In this document: positions 44,565 through 52,695 of the stretch, piece after piece
Position numbering within the stretch: position 1 is the stretch's first letter
How the letters are laid out: each line of letters starts with the position of its first letter
From: Planctomycetota bacterium
GTDB taxonomy: Bacteria > Planctomycetota > Phycisphaerae > Phycisphaerales > UBA1924
Assembly (NCBI GenBank): GCA_017303555.1
Contig: JAFLCN010000019.1
Location: forward strand, 1-64,000
Reading direction: 5' to 3'
Length of the DNA: 64,000 nucleotides
Program-made: the position numbers and the translations under genes
The notes under the pieces: generated by a model
What the model saw: only the letters and a program-made list of their open reading frames with translations
Database searches by the model: none
Told to the model about the DNA's origin: nothing

Positions 44565-46271
44565 TCAACCAACCGCTCGCCGCGGCCCGATCCCCCGTGC
44601 TTCCATCACGTCCGGCGTCGCAAAGGTCAAATGCGCCCCGTGTACGCGCGTCGCCATCTTCCGGATCTCGCTCGCCGACACCGGCAGATTTCCCAGTCGC
44701 TGCACCTGCACGCCCGCCGCACACGCACCCAGGAACGCGGCAGGCAGAAGCCCGCAGCCCGTCGCAAGCGCGAGAGACGCCGTCGTCAAGAGCGCATCTC
44801 CGCACCCGAGCGCATCGATCGCCATCGGCGATAGCGCCGGCACGTGCTCGCTGCGAAGTCGCCGCGAGAATGATCCATTCTCCGACGATTCCTGCGAATC
44901 CATCGCGAGCCGATCGAACGCAATCAGCCCATCGCCCCCCAAGGTCACGATCGCGTTCTTCGAGGCCGTCGCCTCCAGCAGCGACCACGTCGCCGCGGGA
45001 AGCCCTTCGCTCAGTTGCCTCGTCGCATCGCGCAGTTCGCTTTCGCTGGGGCAAAGCAGGTCCATCTCCCGCATCGAAAGCAGATTCGACCGACGCCCGC
45101 TGACATCACCACTCAGCACGTTCACCAGCGGACGAAGCGCACCGCACATCTCGGCCGTCAGTGTTGGCGTGAACAAACCAAGCCCAAAGTCAGCGATAAT
45201 CGCGACGTCGCACGCGGGCCCGGCTGCCTCCGCCGCAAGCGCAACCAGCGCCCGCTGCTGCGCCGCATCCAGCACGTACTGCTCGACCTGATCGATCTTG
45301 ACCATCTTCTGCGTGCCGACCAGAAACCGCTGCTTCTCGGGCAATCGACCGCCCAGGGGCAGCGAGCGAACCTCGATGCCCTCGGCGTTCAACCGCGCCG
45401 CAAGCGATCGGCCTTCCGCGGTTTCGGGAAGGGCGGTCACCAGCACCGGATGCGCACCGAGTGCCGCGGCATGCCTCGCAATGATCGCCGCGCCTCCGTC
45501 GTACCGGCGCTGCTCGAGCGGCCGAAGCGTCATCACCGGGCTTTCGCCCGCAACGTCCGGCCGGTCGCACATCGTGTACGTATCAACGATCGTCTCCCCC
45601 ACCACCATCAGCCGCTTGCCGCGGATCTGCGACAAAACATCGCCGAGCGAAGCCATGTCCAGTTCCGGCGACTGCGTCAGCTGCGCGAGCCTCGCATGGA
45701 ACGGATCGACCGATTGCTCCATCGCCGCGATCAGCGCGCTCGACGAGAAAACGACATCTCCCGAGCTGAACACCACGCGCCCGCCATGCCGCTCCACCGT
45801 CGAGCGCTCCACGGCAAAGCGCGGATCGTTGTTGAACTCGTATTCCTTCCCCTTCACATACACATCCGGCTGCACCCACTCGAGCAGGTCCGATGCCGTC
45901 GGCCCCGGCTCAACAAACACAAAGTCCACAAAGTCGAGTGCCGCGAGATTGTCCGCCCGAAGTTCCTGCGGAATGAGCGGCCGCCCCGTCCCCTTCTTCA
46001 TCGTGTCATCGCCGGTGATGCTCACCAGCAGCACATCGCCCAGGCTCTTGGCCTGACGCAGATGCCGGATATGTCCGGGGTGCACGATGTCGAAGCAGCC
46101 GTGGCACTGCACGAGCCTCAGTCCCGCCTCGCGCAGCATCGTGCGCACCGTTGTCAGTTGCTCCCGCGTCACGATCCCGCGGGCAAAGGAGGGCCAGATC
46201 CGCTTCTCGCCCGCAGGCAATGGGGCGTCCGGATCGGAGTGGCGGGAACGGCTGGGGTCGGTTACGCTCAC
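44565..46271 (-). CDS. bifunctional sugar nucleotidyltransferase-kinase (HldE-like, reversed order)
   Basis: 568 aa. HldE makes ADP-heptose for lipopolysaccharide core: kinase plus adenylyltransferase. Here the nucleotidyltransferase comes first (His64-Pro-Gly-His67 in Gly-Cys-Phe-Asp-Ile-Val-His-Pro-Gly-His, about residues 45-190) and the PfkB-type kinase second (Asp-Gly-Gly-Ala-Ala near 258, Gly-Cys-Gly-Asp-Ala-Leu-Leu near 512). E. coli HldE has kinase first. The kinase keeps the catalytic Asp. GTG start. With the GT2 and the divergent GT4-KdsC gene it forms a glycan-assembly block. Exact sugar unknown; heptose is the family default. Confidence 0.85.
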   Translation of the reverse strand: MSVTDPSRSRHSDPDAPLPAGEKRIWPSFARGIVTREQLTTVRTMLREAGLRLVQCHGCFDIVHPGHIRHLRQAKSLGDVLLVSITGDDTMKKGTGRPLIPQELRADNLAALDFVDFVFVEPGPTASDLLEWVQPDVYVKGKEYEFNNDPRFAVERSTVERHGGRVVFSSGDVVFSSSALIAAMEQSVDPFHARLAQLTQSPELDMASLGDVLSQIRGKRLMVVGETIVDTYTMCDRPDVAGESPVMTLRPLEQRRYDGGAAIIARHAAALGAHPVLVTALPETAEGRSLAARLNAEGIEVRSLPLGGRLPEKQRFLVGTQKMVKIDQVEQYVLDAAQQRALVALAAEAAGPACDVAIIADFGLGLFTPTLTAEMCGALRPLVNVLSGDVSGRRSNLLSMREMDLLCPSESELRDATRQLSEGLPAATWSLLEATASKNAIVTLGGDGLIAFDRLAMDSQESSENGSFSRRLRSEHVPALSPMAIDALGCGDALLTTASLALATGCGLLPAAFLGACAAGVQVQRLGNLPVSASEIRKMATRVHGAHLTFATPDVMEARGIGPRRAVG

Positions 46272-46417
46272 GCTCTGGTTATCGGCTCTCAGGGCCCCCT
46301 ACCTGAGCGACTTTGGTCGGGGGAATACCGCCGCCAACCCGCAAACAACGCTTGCCGACCCCCACCCCGACTTCCGATATCTCTTTGGGACTCGCCAGGT
46401 TCACGCCAGTCCGCCCC

Positions 46418-48097
46418 ATGACCGCTTCTCCGGCCAACCCCGCCTCGATCGTCGCCGATGCACTCGTCATCGTCCTCGGCCGCACGCACTCGCTGCGGTA
46501 CTGGGCCGAGACCGGCACGCTCGACCGCGAGCTCGCGCTCTATCGCGCCCTCTCCTCGGGCTACCGCAAGATGTTCCTGGTCACCGCCGCGGGCGACGAA
46601 GACCAGAAGCTCGCCGACCACGCGGGTTTCAACGCCGAGATCGTCGCGCTCGACCACGCCGATGCCGCCAGCCTGACGCGCGCCGTTGATCGCATCACCC
46701 CCGGCATCCAGTCCGCCACGGTCGTCACCGACGATCTCGTCGCGGGCCAGACTCCCGTCTCGATCGCGTCGCGCCTCCGCATGGCCGGTGTTCAAACGGC
46801 TCTGATCGCCCGCGGCACATCCATCCCATCCCGCTTCCTCGCGCACGATCCCGGCGCCGATTCCAAAGAAGCCGCGGATGCGGGCGCCCTCGAATCGCGC
46901 CTCCTCCGCTGCTGCGACCTGGTCATCGGCACCACCGAATCCATGGTGGACGATCTCTGCTGGCGCCACGGCATCAGCTCCGCGCGCAGCGCCGTCGTCC
47001 CCGGGCACGTGCTCACGCCACGCGAACTCACCGAAACCCCGCGCGAAAAGAACCACATCCTCTTCTGCGGCCCGCTCATCTCCCGAAAGCGTGTGGACAT
47101 CCTGCTCCGCGCCATCTCGTTGCTGCCCGAGCCGCTCTCGCAGGAAGTCACCATCGAGATCATCGGCGAGGGCGATCAGGGTCAGGCGCTCCGCAGCCTC
47201 GCGAGCGAACTCGGCGTCAAGGCCGTTTTCCAGGGCTGGATCAGCCACGCCCGCCTGCTCGAGTCGATGGCGCGCTGCACCCTCTACGTCGATGCGTCCG
47301 CGCTCGAGAACCAGCCCCGCGCGCTCCTCGATGCCATGAGCACCGGCGCTCCCATCGTCGTCGCCGATATCCGGGGCCTCCGCGACCTGGTGCAGACCGG
47401 CGTCACCGGCATCCGCGTTCAGCCCCAGCCCGAAGCCTTCGCGCAGACCATCGAGGGGCTGCTGCAGGACGAAGACTGGCGCCAAACTCTCGGCAACGGC
47501 GCCGCCCGCTTCATCAACACCCAGCTCACCATCGAGCACGTCGCGCCCCGTCACCTCCAGGCGCACGCCATCGGCCACGCCGTCGCCCGCGCCCGCCCCA
47601 ATCCGATCTCCCGCCTCTCCGAAATCCGCCTGCTCGTCTGCGATTTCGACGGCGTCTTCACCGACAACCGCGTCCTCACAACCCAGGACGGAAACGAAGC
47701 CGTCTTCTGCTCACGAGGCGACGGCATGGGCCTCGAGATGCTCCGCAAGGCGGGCATGTCGATCTTCGTCCTCAGCAAAGAGGTCAATCCCGTCGTCGCC
47801 GCCCGCTGCAGGAAGCTCAAGCTCGATCACCTCCAGGGCATCGATGACAAGCTCCCCACGCTCCAGAAGCTGGCCGCGGAAAAAGGGCTCTCCGCACGCC
47901 AGATCGCCTACGTCGGCAACGATACCAACGACCTCGGACCGCTCTCGTGGGTCGGTCTCCCCGTCGTCGTCTCCGATGTTCACCCCGACGTGCTGCCCCG
48001 CCTCAATCGCTCCGATGTGCTCGTGCTTTCCTGCAAAGGAGGCAGCGGCGCGCTCCGCGAACTCTGCGATCTCTTTCTCGCAAACAAGCCGCGATAA
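46418..48097 (+). CDS. GT4 glycosyltransferase fused to a KdsC-like HAD phosphatase
   Basis: 559 aa from ATG 46418. Residues about 10-390 are a GT-B glycosyltransferase (Ile-Leu-Phe-Cys-Gly-Pro-Leu-Ile-Ser-Arg-Lys-Arg near 210 and Ser-Ala-Leu-Glu-Asn-Gln-Pro-Arg-Ala-Leu near 290). Residues 405-559 are a KdsC/NeuA-type phosphatase: Cys-Asp-Phe-Asp-Gly-Val-Phe-Thr-Asp near 407, then Asp-Asp-Lys and Gly-Asn-Asp-Thr-Asn-Asp. KdsC enzymes remove phosphate from KDO-8-P-like sugars and are usually separate or fused to CMP-sugar synthetases; fusion to a glycosyltransferase is unusual. Divergent from the HldE-like gene. Confidence 0.85.
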   Translation: MTASPANPASIVADALVIVLGRTHSLRYWAETGTLDRELALYRALSSGYRKMFLVTAAGDEDQKLADHAGFNAEIVALDHADAASLTRAVDRITPGIQSATVVTDDLVAGQTPVSIASRLRMAGVQTALIARGTSIPSRFLAHDPGADSKEAADAGALESRLLRCCDLVIGTTESMVDDLCWRHGISSARSAVVPGHVLTPRELTETPREKNHILFCGPLISRKRVDILLRAISLLPEPLSQEVTIEIIGEGDQGQALRSLASELGVKAVFQGWISHARLLESMARCTLYVDASALENQPRALLDAMSTGAPIVVADIRGLRDLVQTGVTGIRVQPQPEAFAQTIEGLLQDEDWRQTLGNGAARFINTQLTIEHVAPRHLQAHAIGHAVARARPNPISRLSEIRLLVCDFDGVFTDNRVLTTQDGNEAVFCSRGDGMGLEMLRKAGMSIFVLSKEVNPVVAARCRKLKLDHLQGIDDKLPTLQKLAAEKGLSARQIAYVGNDTNDLGPLSWVGLPVVVSDVHPDVLPRLNRSDVLVLSCKGGSGALRELCDLFLANKPR

Positions 48098-48120
48098 GCA
48101 AAATCCGAGAAACGGGTCCG

Positions 48121-48159
48121 AAAAGAAAAACACCCGGCGCTCGAGAGAACGCCGGGTGT
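48121..48159 (-). terminator. terminator of the Gly-rich secreted protein gene
   Basis: A perfect 10-bp stem (48130-48139 with 48150-48159) is followed on the - strand by a T-rich run (complement of 48121-48130). No T-tract exists on the + side. Confidence 0.85.
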
Positions 48160-48198
48160 GTCAGAAACTCGCGCGAACATACGCACGATGAAATCTTG

Positions 48199-48282
48199 TG
48201 TTCGTCACGCCGCGTGCGGGGCTTGAACCTCCCGATTCAAATTCCAAACTCCGGCCCGGCACACCTTCGAACGTGACGAACA
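48199..48282. repeat. inverted repeat enclosing nested pairing (possible structured RNA)
   Basis: 48199-48209 and 48272-48282 are an exact 11-base inverted repeat around 62 bases. Inside, TTGAA/TTCAA arms around CCTCCCGA and a GTGC...GGCAC pairing give further possible stems. The region is gene-free, between the stop of the Gly-rich gene and its terminator. It could be a 3' UTR structure or small RNA; a tRNA was considered and rejected. Confidence 0.4.
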
Positions 48283-48286
48283 GGAA

Positions 48287-49408
48287 TTACCACTTCAGCC
48301 AGCCGTCATCGATCACGATCAACCCGCCCGGATACGCCGGGTCATCCACGCTGATCGCGACGATGCGACCCGTCACGAATCCACGCCCCTGCCGCGGCGG
48401 CATGTTCGAATCTCCAGCGCCACGCACGATGATCGTCGGCCGATAGCCGTTGCTCAACGAATCAATCGGGCGGCAGCGAACCTCTTTCACGCCCCCCGTT
48501 TCCTGAACGCCCTCGAACGTCACCGGCCAAGCCTGCGCCGGAGTCTTGCCCAGGAACAATTCCGCAGCGGTCGCCCGCGCATCGCCCGTCTCCGCCCGGA
48601 TCACGCTGACAATCGAAGCCGGGCTCTGCGAGCGATCGAGCGTCCCCCCCGCTCCCATCGACTGAAACACGGTCGCCGGAGCCGGTGCGCTCGGCTGCGC
48701 AACCTGCGGAGCCTGCTGCACCGGTGCCGGAGCCTGAACCACCGTCGTCGTCGGGTTCGGGTTCACGAACGTCACAACCTGCGACGGCGCCGATGCGTAC
48801 ACCACCGGCTGCACCGCGGGCGCTGCCGCGTACACGGTGTCCGTCACCGTCACGCTCGGGGCCGAGGAATACGAGAAAAACCCGCCGCCGTTACTCCCCG
48901 CAATACCTACCCCGACGCTCACCGCCGGCCGATCCACCAGGTACGTATTCGGAGCCACCACGACCGGAGGCAGATACGTCACCGGGGCGATCACCGGCGG
49001 GCAATACGCAAACGGTCGCGGGCCCCAATACGGCCGGCCATAGAACGCCGGAGCGCAATACGGCCGAACGATCGGCCCGCAATACGGCCGCGGCGGCGGA
49101 CACCAACCCCGCCCTCCGTAGAAGCCGCTGCTGTAGGAGCCGCCGACAAACGAACCCCCGTTCGACACGCCGACAGAAACGCCCCAGCTCGTCCCGCCCC
49201 GGTTCCAATTGCCGCCTCCACCATTCCAGTTGCCGCCACCCCCACCACCGCCATTCCAATTGCCGCCGCCCCGTCCGCCCGCGAAGGCGATCGGGGCGAG
49301 CAAGGCAAGGCCTGCGCAGGCGAGTAGCACGCGACCTGTGGAAGACCCGATCGGCGTGCGCGTGCGATCGCCGGTGCGGAACACCTCGGACCCGTTATGG
49401 CTGTTCAT
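48287..49408 (-). CDS. secreted Gly/Pro/Tyr/Cys-rich protein
   Basis: 373 aa from ATG 49408. A signal peptide (about residues 24-44, Ile-Ala-Phe-Ala) leads to Gly/Asn/Trp repeats (Gly-Gly-Asn-Trp-Asn-Gly), then a Pro/Tyr/Arg/Cys-rich stretch with repeated Pro-Tyr-Cys, Arg-Pro-Tyr and Tyr-Cys-Pro-Pro. A Val/Pro/Ala linker follows, and a C-terminal domain of about 130 residues with Ile-Val-Ser-Val-Ile-Arg-Ala-Glu-Thr-Gly and Gly-Phe-Val-Thr-Gly-Arg-Ile. Composition suggests a surface or wall-associated structural protein. No family recognised. Terminator downstream. Confidence 0.65.
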   Translation of the reverse strand: MNSHNGSEVFRTGDRTRTPIGSSTGRVLLACAGLALLAPIAFAGGRGGGNWNGGGGGGGNWNGGGGNWNRGGTSWGVSVGVSNGGSFVGGSYSSGFYGGRGWCPPPRPYCGPIVRPYCAPAFYGRPYWGPRPFAYCPPVIAPVTYLPPVVVAPNTYLVDRPAVSVGVGIAGSNGGGFFSYSSAPSVTVTDTVYAAAPAVQPVVYASAPSQVVTFVNPNPTTTVVQAPAPVQQAPQVAQPSAPAPATVFQSMGAGGTLDRSQSPASIVSVIRAETGDARATAAELFLGKTPAQAWPVTFEGVQETGGVKEVRCRPIDSLSNGYRPTIIVRGAGDSNMPPRQGRGFVTGRIVAISVDDPAYPGGLIVIDDGWLKW

Positions 49409-49714
49409 GGCTGCTCTCACAACCCCGTTGGCCGCTTTTCCCTCCGGGGGAATGCGGCGCGGTCGTGCGTAACCGACAGATACTACGGAGCAAATGCCGC
49501 TTTGTTTCACGCGAAAACTCTTTTGTTTGTGCCCACTAGCAAATCCGCAACTCTGCGGAGGGACCGGAGTCCGATCGCGAACGTCAATATGTAGTTATGG
49601 GACCAAGTCCGGCCGCCAATCCGAATCGGCGAAAGCAGGATCTCATCCAAGTTGCCGAAGGGGTCAACCCGTCGGATGCACCGGCGGATTCCGAACCCCG
49701 GACAGGATGACGAC
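49409..49714. other. intergenic region between divergent genes
   Basis: About 300 bases without a credible gene. It must hold the promoters for the Gly-rich gene (-) and the pirin gene (+), but I could not assign -35/-10 boxes with confidence. Confidence 0.4.
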
Positions 49715-50425
49715 ATGATCAAGATTCGTGATGCCAAGACCCGAGGACGCACCAAATGGGGATGGCTGGATTCCTGGCATTCCTTCAGCTTCGGACGCTA
49801 CATCGACCGGGCCAACACGCACTTCCGCACCCTTCGCGTCATCAACGACGACTACGTCGCCGGCGGCGGCGGATTCGAGCCGCACCCGCACGAGGACATG
49901 GAGATCATCTCCTACATCGTGGACGGACGGCTCGCGCACAAAGACTGGATGGGTGATGCCGGAACCCACGCGCACGAAAGCGGCGCGGGCAGCGTGCAGG
50001 TCATGTCGGCCGGAACCGGTGTGACCCACAGCGAGTTCAACCCCTCCAAGACCGAGGCGATGCGTTTGCTCCAGATCTGGATCTTCCCGGACAAGGAAGG
50101 GCACAAGCCCTCGTACGCGCAGCGCGACATCGCCCCGGAAGAAAAGCGAGACAAGCTCGCGCTCCTGGTCTCGGGGCAAGGCGGCAGCGCGCACCTCAAG
50201 ATCAACCAGGACGCGAACGTGTACGCGACGGCCCTCTCGCCGGGCAAGAGCGTCTCGCACAAACTGGCGCCGGGGCGGGGCGCGTTTGTTCAGGTCGTCG
50301 GCGGAAAGATCGACCTGAACGGGAACGAGATGCAGACCGGCGACGGCGCCGCGATCGAGGATGAGCGCATCGTGACTCTCACCGCGAAGGATGAGTCCGA
50401 AGTGCTCCTGTTCGATCTGGCGTAA
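49715..50425 (+). CDS. pirin-family protein
   Basis: 236 aa from ATG 49715. Pirins are bicupins; some act as quercetin dioxygenases or regulators. N-terminal Ser-Trp-His-Ser-Phe-Ser-Phe-Gly, the metal site Phe-Glu-Pro-His-Pro-His-Glu-Asp-Met-Glu near residues 53-62, and Gly-Thr-Gly-Val-Thr-His-Ser-Glu-Phe-Asn near 99-108 are diagnostic. The typical second metal His and Glu are present. Terminator immediately downstream; transcribed singly. Confidence 0.92.
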   Translation: MIKIRDAKTRGRTKWGWLDSWHSFSFGRYIDRANTHFRTLRVINDDYVAGGGGFEPHPHEDMEIISYIVDGRLAHKDWMGDAGTHAHESGAGSVQVMSAGTGVTHSEFNPSKTEAMRLLQIWIFPDKEGHKPSYAQRDIAPEEKRDKLALLVSGQGGSAHLKINQDANVYATALSPGKSVSHKLAPGRGAFVQVVGGKIDLNGNEMQTGDGAAIEDERIVTLTAKDESEVLLFDLA

Positions 50426-50436
50426 CGAAAATACAG

Positions 50437-50478
50437 AGGTCCTATGGGTCGCATGGAACCCATAGGACCTGTTTCTTT
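50437..50478 (+). terminator. terminator after the pirin gene
   Basis: A perfect 13-bp stem (50437-50449 with 50458-50470) with an 8-base loop, then GTTTCTTT. It may also stop the convergent oligopeptidase transcript. Confidence 0.88.
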
Positions 50479-50492
50479 GTGCCGGATTCCAT

Positions 50493-52664
50493 CTATTTCT
50501 TCTGCTTCTTCTTTGCCTGCTCGCGCTTCTTCTCTTTTTCCTTCTTCTCTTTCTCTGTCAACACCGGCTCGGGCACGCGCAGTTTGTCGAGGATGAACGC
50601 CTCCACAAATGCCTCCTCGCGCATCGCGGCGTACCGGTCGGCCATGCCCGCGTGGCCGGCATCCAGATCGATCCTGAACAGGATCTCGTTTGCGCCCTGG
50701 TTGTTCTCGCGGAGTTTCTGCGCCCACTTGGCGGGCTCCCAGTAGCTCACGCGCGGATCGTTCAGGCCGCCCGTCAGCAGCATGTTGGGGTACTTCGCGG
50801 GAACCGTGTTGTCGTACGGCGAGTAGCCCAGGATGTACTCGAATGCCGCGGCAGACTTCTCCGGGTTGCCCCACTCGTCGTACTCCGTCACCGTGAGCGG
50901 GAGAGTGGGATCGAGCATCGTGTTGACCACGTCGACAAACGGCACCTCGGCGACCACGGCTTCGAAGAGATCCGGCCGCATCGTCGCGGCGGCCCCAACG
51001 AGCAAGCCTCCGGCCGATCCGCCCCGGATCGCGAGGCGATCGGGCGAGGTGAACTGATTGGCGATGAGATACTCGGCGCAGGCGATGAAGTCGTTGAACG
51101 TGTTCTTTTTCTTCATCAGCTTGCCGTCGTTGTACCACGATCGGCCCTTGTCGCTGCCTCCCCGTGCGTGGGCCTCGGCGAGCACGAATCCGCGATCCAG
51201 CAACGAAATCGCCGCATTCGAGAACGAGGGCGCCGCGGAGAATCCGTACGCGGAATAGCCGCTGAGAACGGCCGGCGAGTTCCCGTTGCGCACAAGGTCC
51301 TTCTTGTGCGTGATCGTGAGGGGCACGACCTGGCCATCGGATGTGGTGACCTGCGCGAGTTCGACCGTGTAGAGCGAAGGGTCGTAGCCGGGAACGGGCT
51401 GCTGCTTGAGCAGCTTGGTTTCACCCGAATCCATATCGATTTCGTACACCGATTCGGGCGTGATCGGCGAGGAATAGATGTACCGGTAGTGCTTGACGTT
51501 GTAGTCGAGGTTGATCTCCGGCGCGATCGTGTACGACGGTTCCGTGGTCGGGATGTCCTTGCTCACGCCCGCGTAGTTCCGGATCGCGATCCGGGGCAAC
51601 CCGTCCTGCCGATAGTGCACGACGAGATAGCCCTTGAACGCGTCCACGCCCTCCAGGAGCACATCGCTCCGCCCCGGAAGAAGCTCGCGCCACGAATCCA
51701 TGCCGGGCTGGTCGATCGGCGCCTCGACGAGCCTGAAATTCGGCGCGCCGTCGTTGGTCACGATCAGAAACCTGTTCTCGTGATGATCGACCGTGTACTC
51801 GTGGCCCTTGATGCGCGGCTCGATGATCGTCGGCTTGTTCTGGCCCAGCCGCGCATTCAGGAATCTCCACTCGCTCGTGTCCTTGCTCGATGAATTGATC
51901 AGGATGAACTTGCGGCTGCGGGAAAGCTCGACGCTCAGGAAGAACGCCTCGTCCTCCTCGTGGTAGATGAGCGGATCGCCCTTCGGATCGGTCATCACCG
52001 TGTGGCGGAAGAGCTTGTGCGGCCGGTGCGCCTCGTCCAGCGTGGTGTAGAAGATCGTGCGCCCGTCCGCGGCCCATGCCAGATCACCCGAGACGTTCTC
52101 CAGCTTCTCCGGCAGATCCCGGTCGCCCCGCAGATCGCGGAACGTGACCGTGTACTTCTCTTCGCCGCCCGTGTCGGTCGAGATCGCGGCGATCTGTCCG
52201 TCGGGCGAAATCTCGATGACGCCCACGCGGAAGTTCTTCTCGCCCTTCGCGGCTTCGTTCGCGTCGAAGATCACCTGTTCCTTCGTCTCCGCGATCTCGG
52301 GATAGGCCTTGCGGCAGTAGATCGGGTACGGCTTGTCCTCCTCCGTCCGCGTGTAGTACGTGAAGCTGCCGTCGCGGTAGGGAACCGACATGTCCTTCTG
52401 CTGAATGCGTTCGAGCATCTCCTCGTAGAGCGTTTCCTGACGCTCCGCCGTGCGCGACATCACGTGATCGCAGTACGCACGCTCGGCCCGGAGCAGGTCC
52501 ATCACCTTCGGATTCTCGCGCTGGCGGAGCCAGTAAAAATCATCGCGCAGCACAATCCCGTGGATCGGCGTCTCGTGCGGGATCTTGTCCGCCTTCGGGG
52601 GCGTGAACTGGGCGAGGGCCGATTGGGTTCCAACCAGCAAGGCAACAAACAGGCGTGAAATCAT
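50493..52664 (-). CDS. oligopeptidase B-like prolyl oligopeptidase (S9A), exported
   Basis: 723 aa from ATG 52664. A signal peptide (to about residue 19, Ala-Leu-Ala-Gln) is followed by a seven-bladed propeller (about 50-410) and an alpha/beta hydrolase domain. Catalytic Ser is in Arg-Gly-Gly-Ser-Ala-Gly-Gly near residue 547, Asp in Asn-Asp-Pro-Arg-Val near 635, and His in Asp-Ala-Gly-His-Ala-Gly near 675. Cleaves short peptides, usually after basic residues. A Lys-rich tail of about 25 residues is unusual. Export suggests peptide scavenging. The serine hydrolase gene lies upstream. Confidence 0.9.
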   Translation of the reverse strand: MISRLFVALLVGTQSALAQFTPPKADKIPHETPIHGIVLRDDFYWLRQRENPKVMDLLRAERAYCDHVMSRTAERQETLYEEMLERIQQKDMSVPYRDGSFTYYTRTEEDKPYPIYCRKAYPEIAETKEQVIFDANEAAKGEKNFRVGVIEISPDGQIAAISTDTGGEEKYTVTFRDLRGDRDLPEKLENVSGDLAWAADGRTIFYTTLDEAHRPHKLFRHTVMTDPKGDPLIYHEEDEAFFLSVELSRSRKFILINSSSKDTSEWRFLNARLGQNKPTIIEPRIKGHEYTVDHHENRFLIVTNDGAPNFRLVEAPIDQPGMDSWRELLPGRSDVLLEGVDAFKGYLVVHYRQDGLPRIAIRNYAGVSKDIPTTEPSYTIAPEINLDYNVKHYRYIYSSPITPESVYEIDMDSGETKLLKQQPVPGYDPSLYTVELAQVTTSDGQVVPLTITHKKDLVRNGNSPAVLSGYSAYGFSAAPSFSNAAISLLDRGFVLAEAHARGGSDKGRSWYNDGKLMKKKNTFNDFIACAEYLIANQFTSPDRLAIRGGSAGGLLVGAAATMRPDLFEAVVAEVPFVDVVNTMLDPTLPLTVTEYDEWGNPEKSAAAFEYILGYSPYDNTVPAKYPNMLLTGGLNDPRVSYWEPAKWAQKLRENNQGANEILFRIDLDAGHAGMADRYAAMREEAFVEAFILDKLRVPEPVLTEKEKKEKEKKREQAKKKQKK

Positions 52665-52695
52665 TGCGACAAGGGTATCCGATGGTGGCGGCCGA

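Noticed and set aside
48190..48290. tRNA-like fold
   Set aside because: The outer arms mimic an acceptor stem, but extra bases separate it from the T-like arm, no proper T-arm pairing exists and no anticodon arm is convincing.
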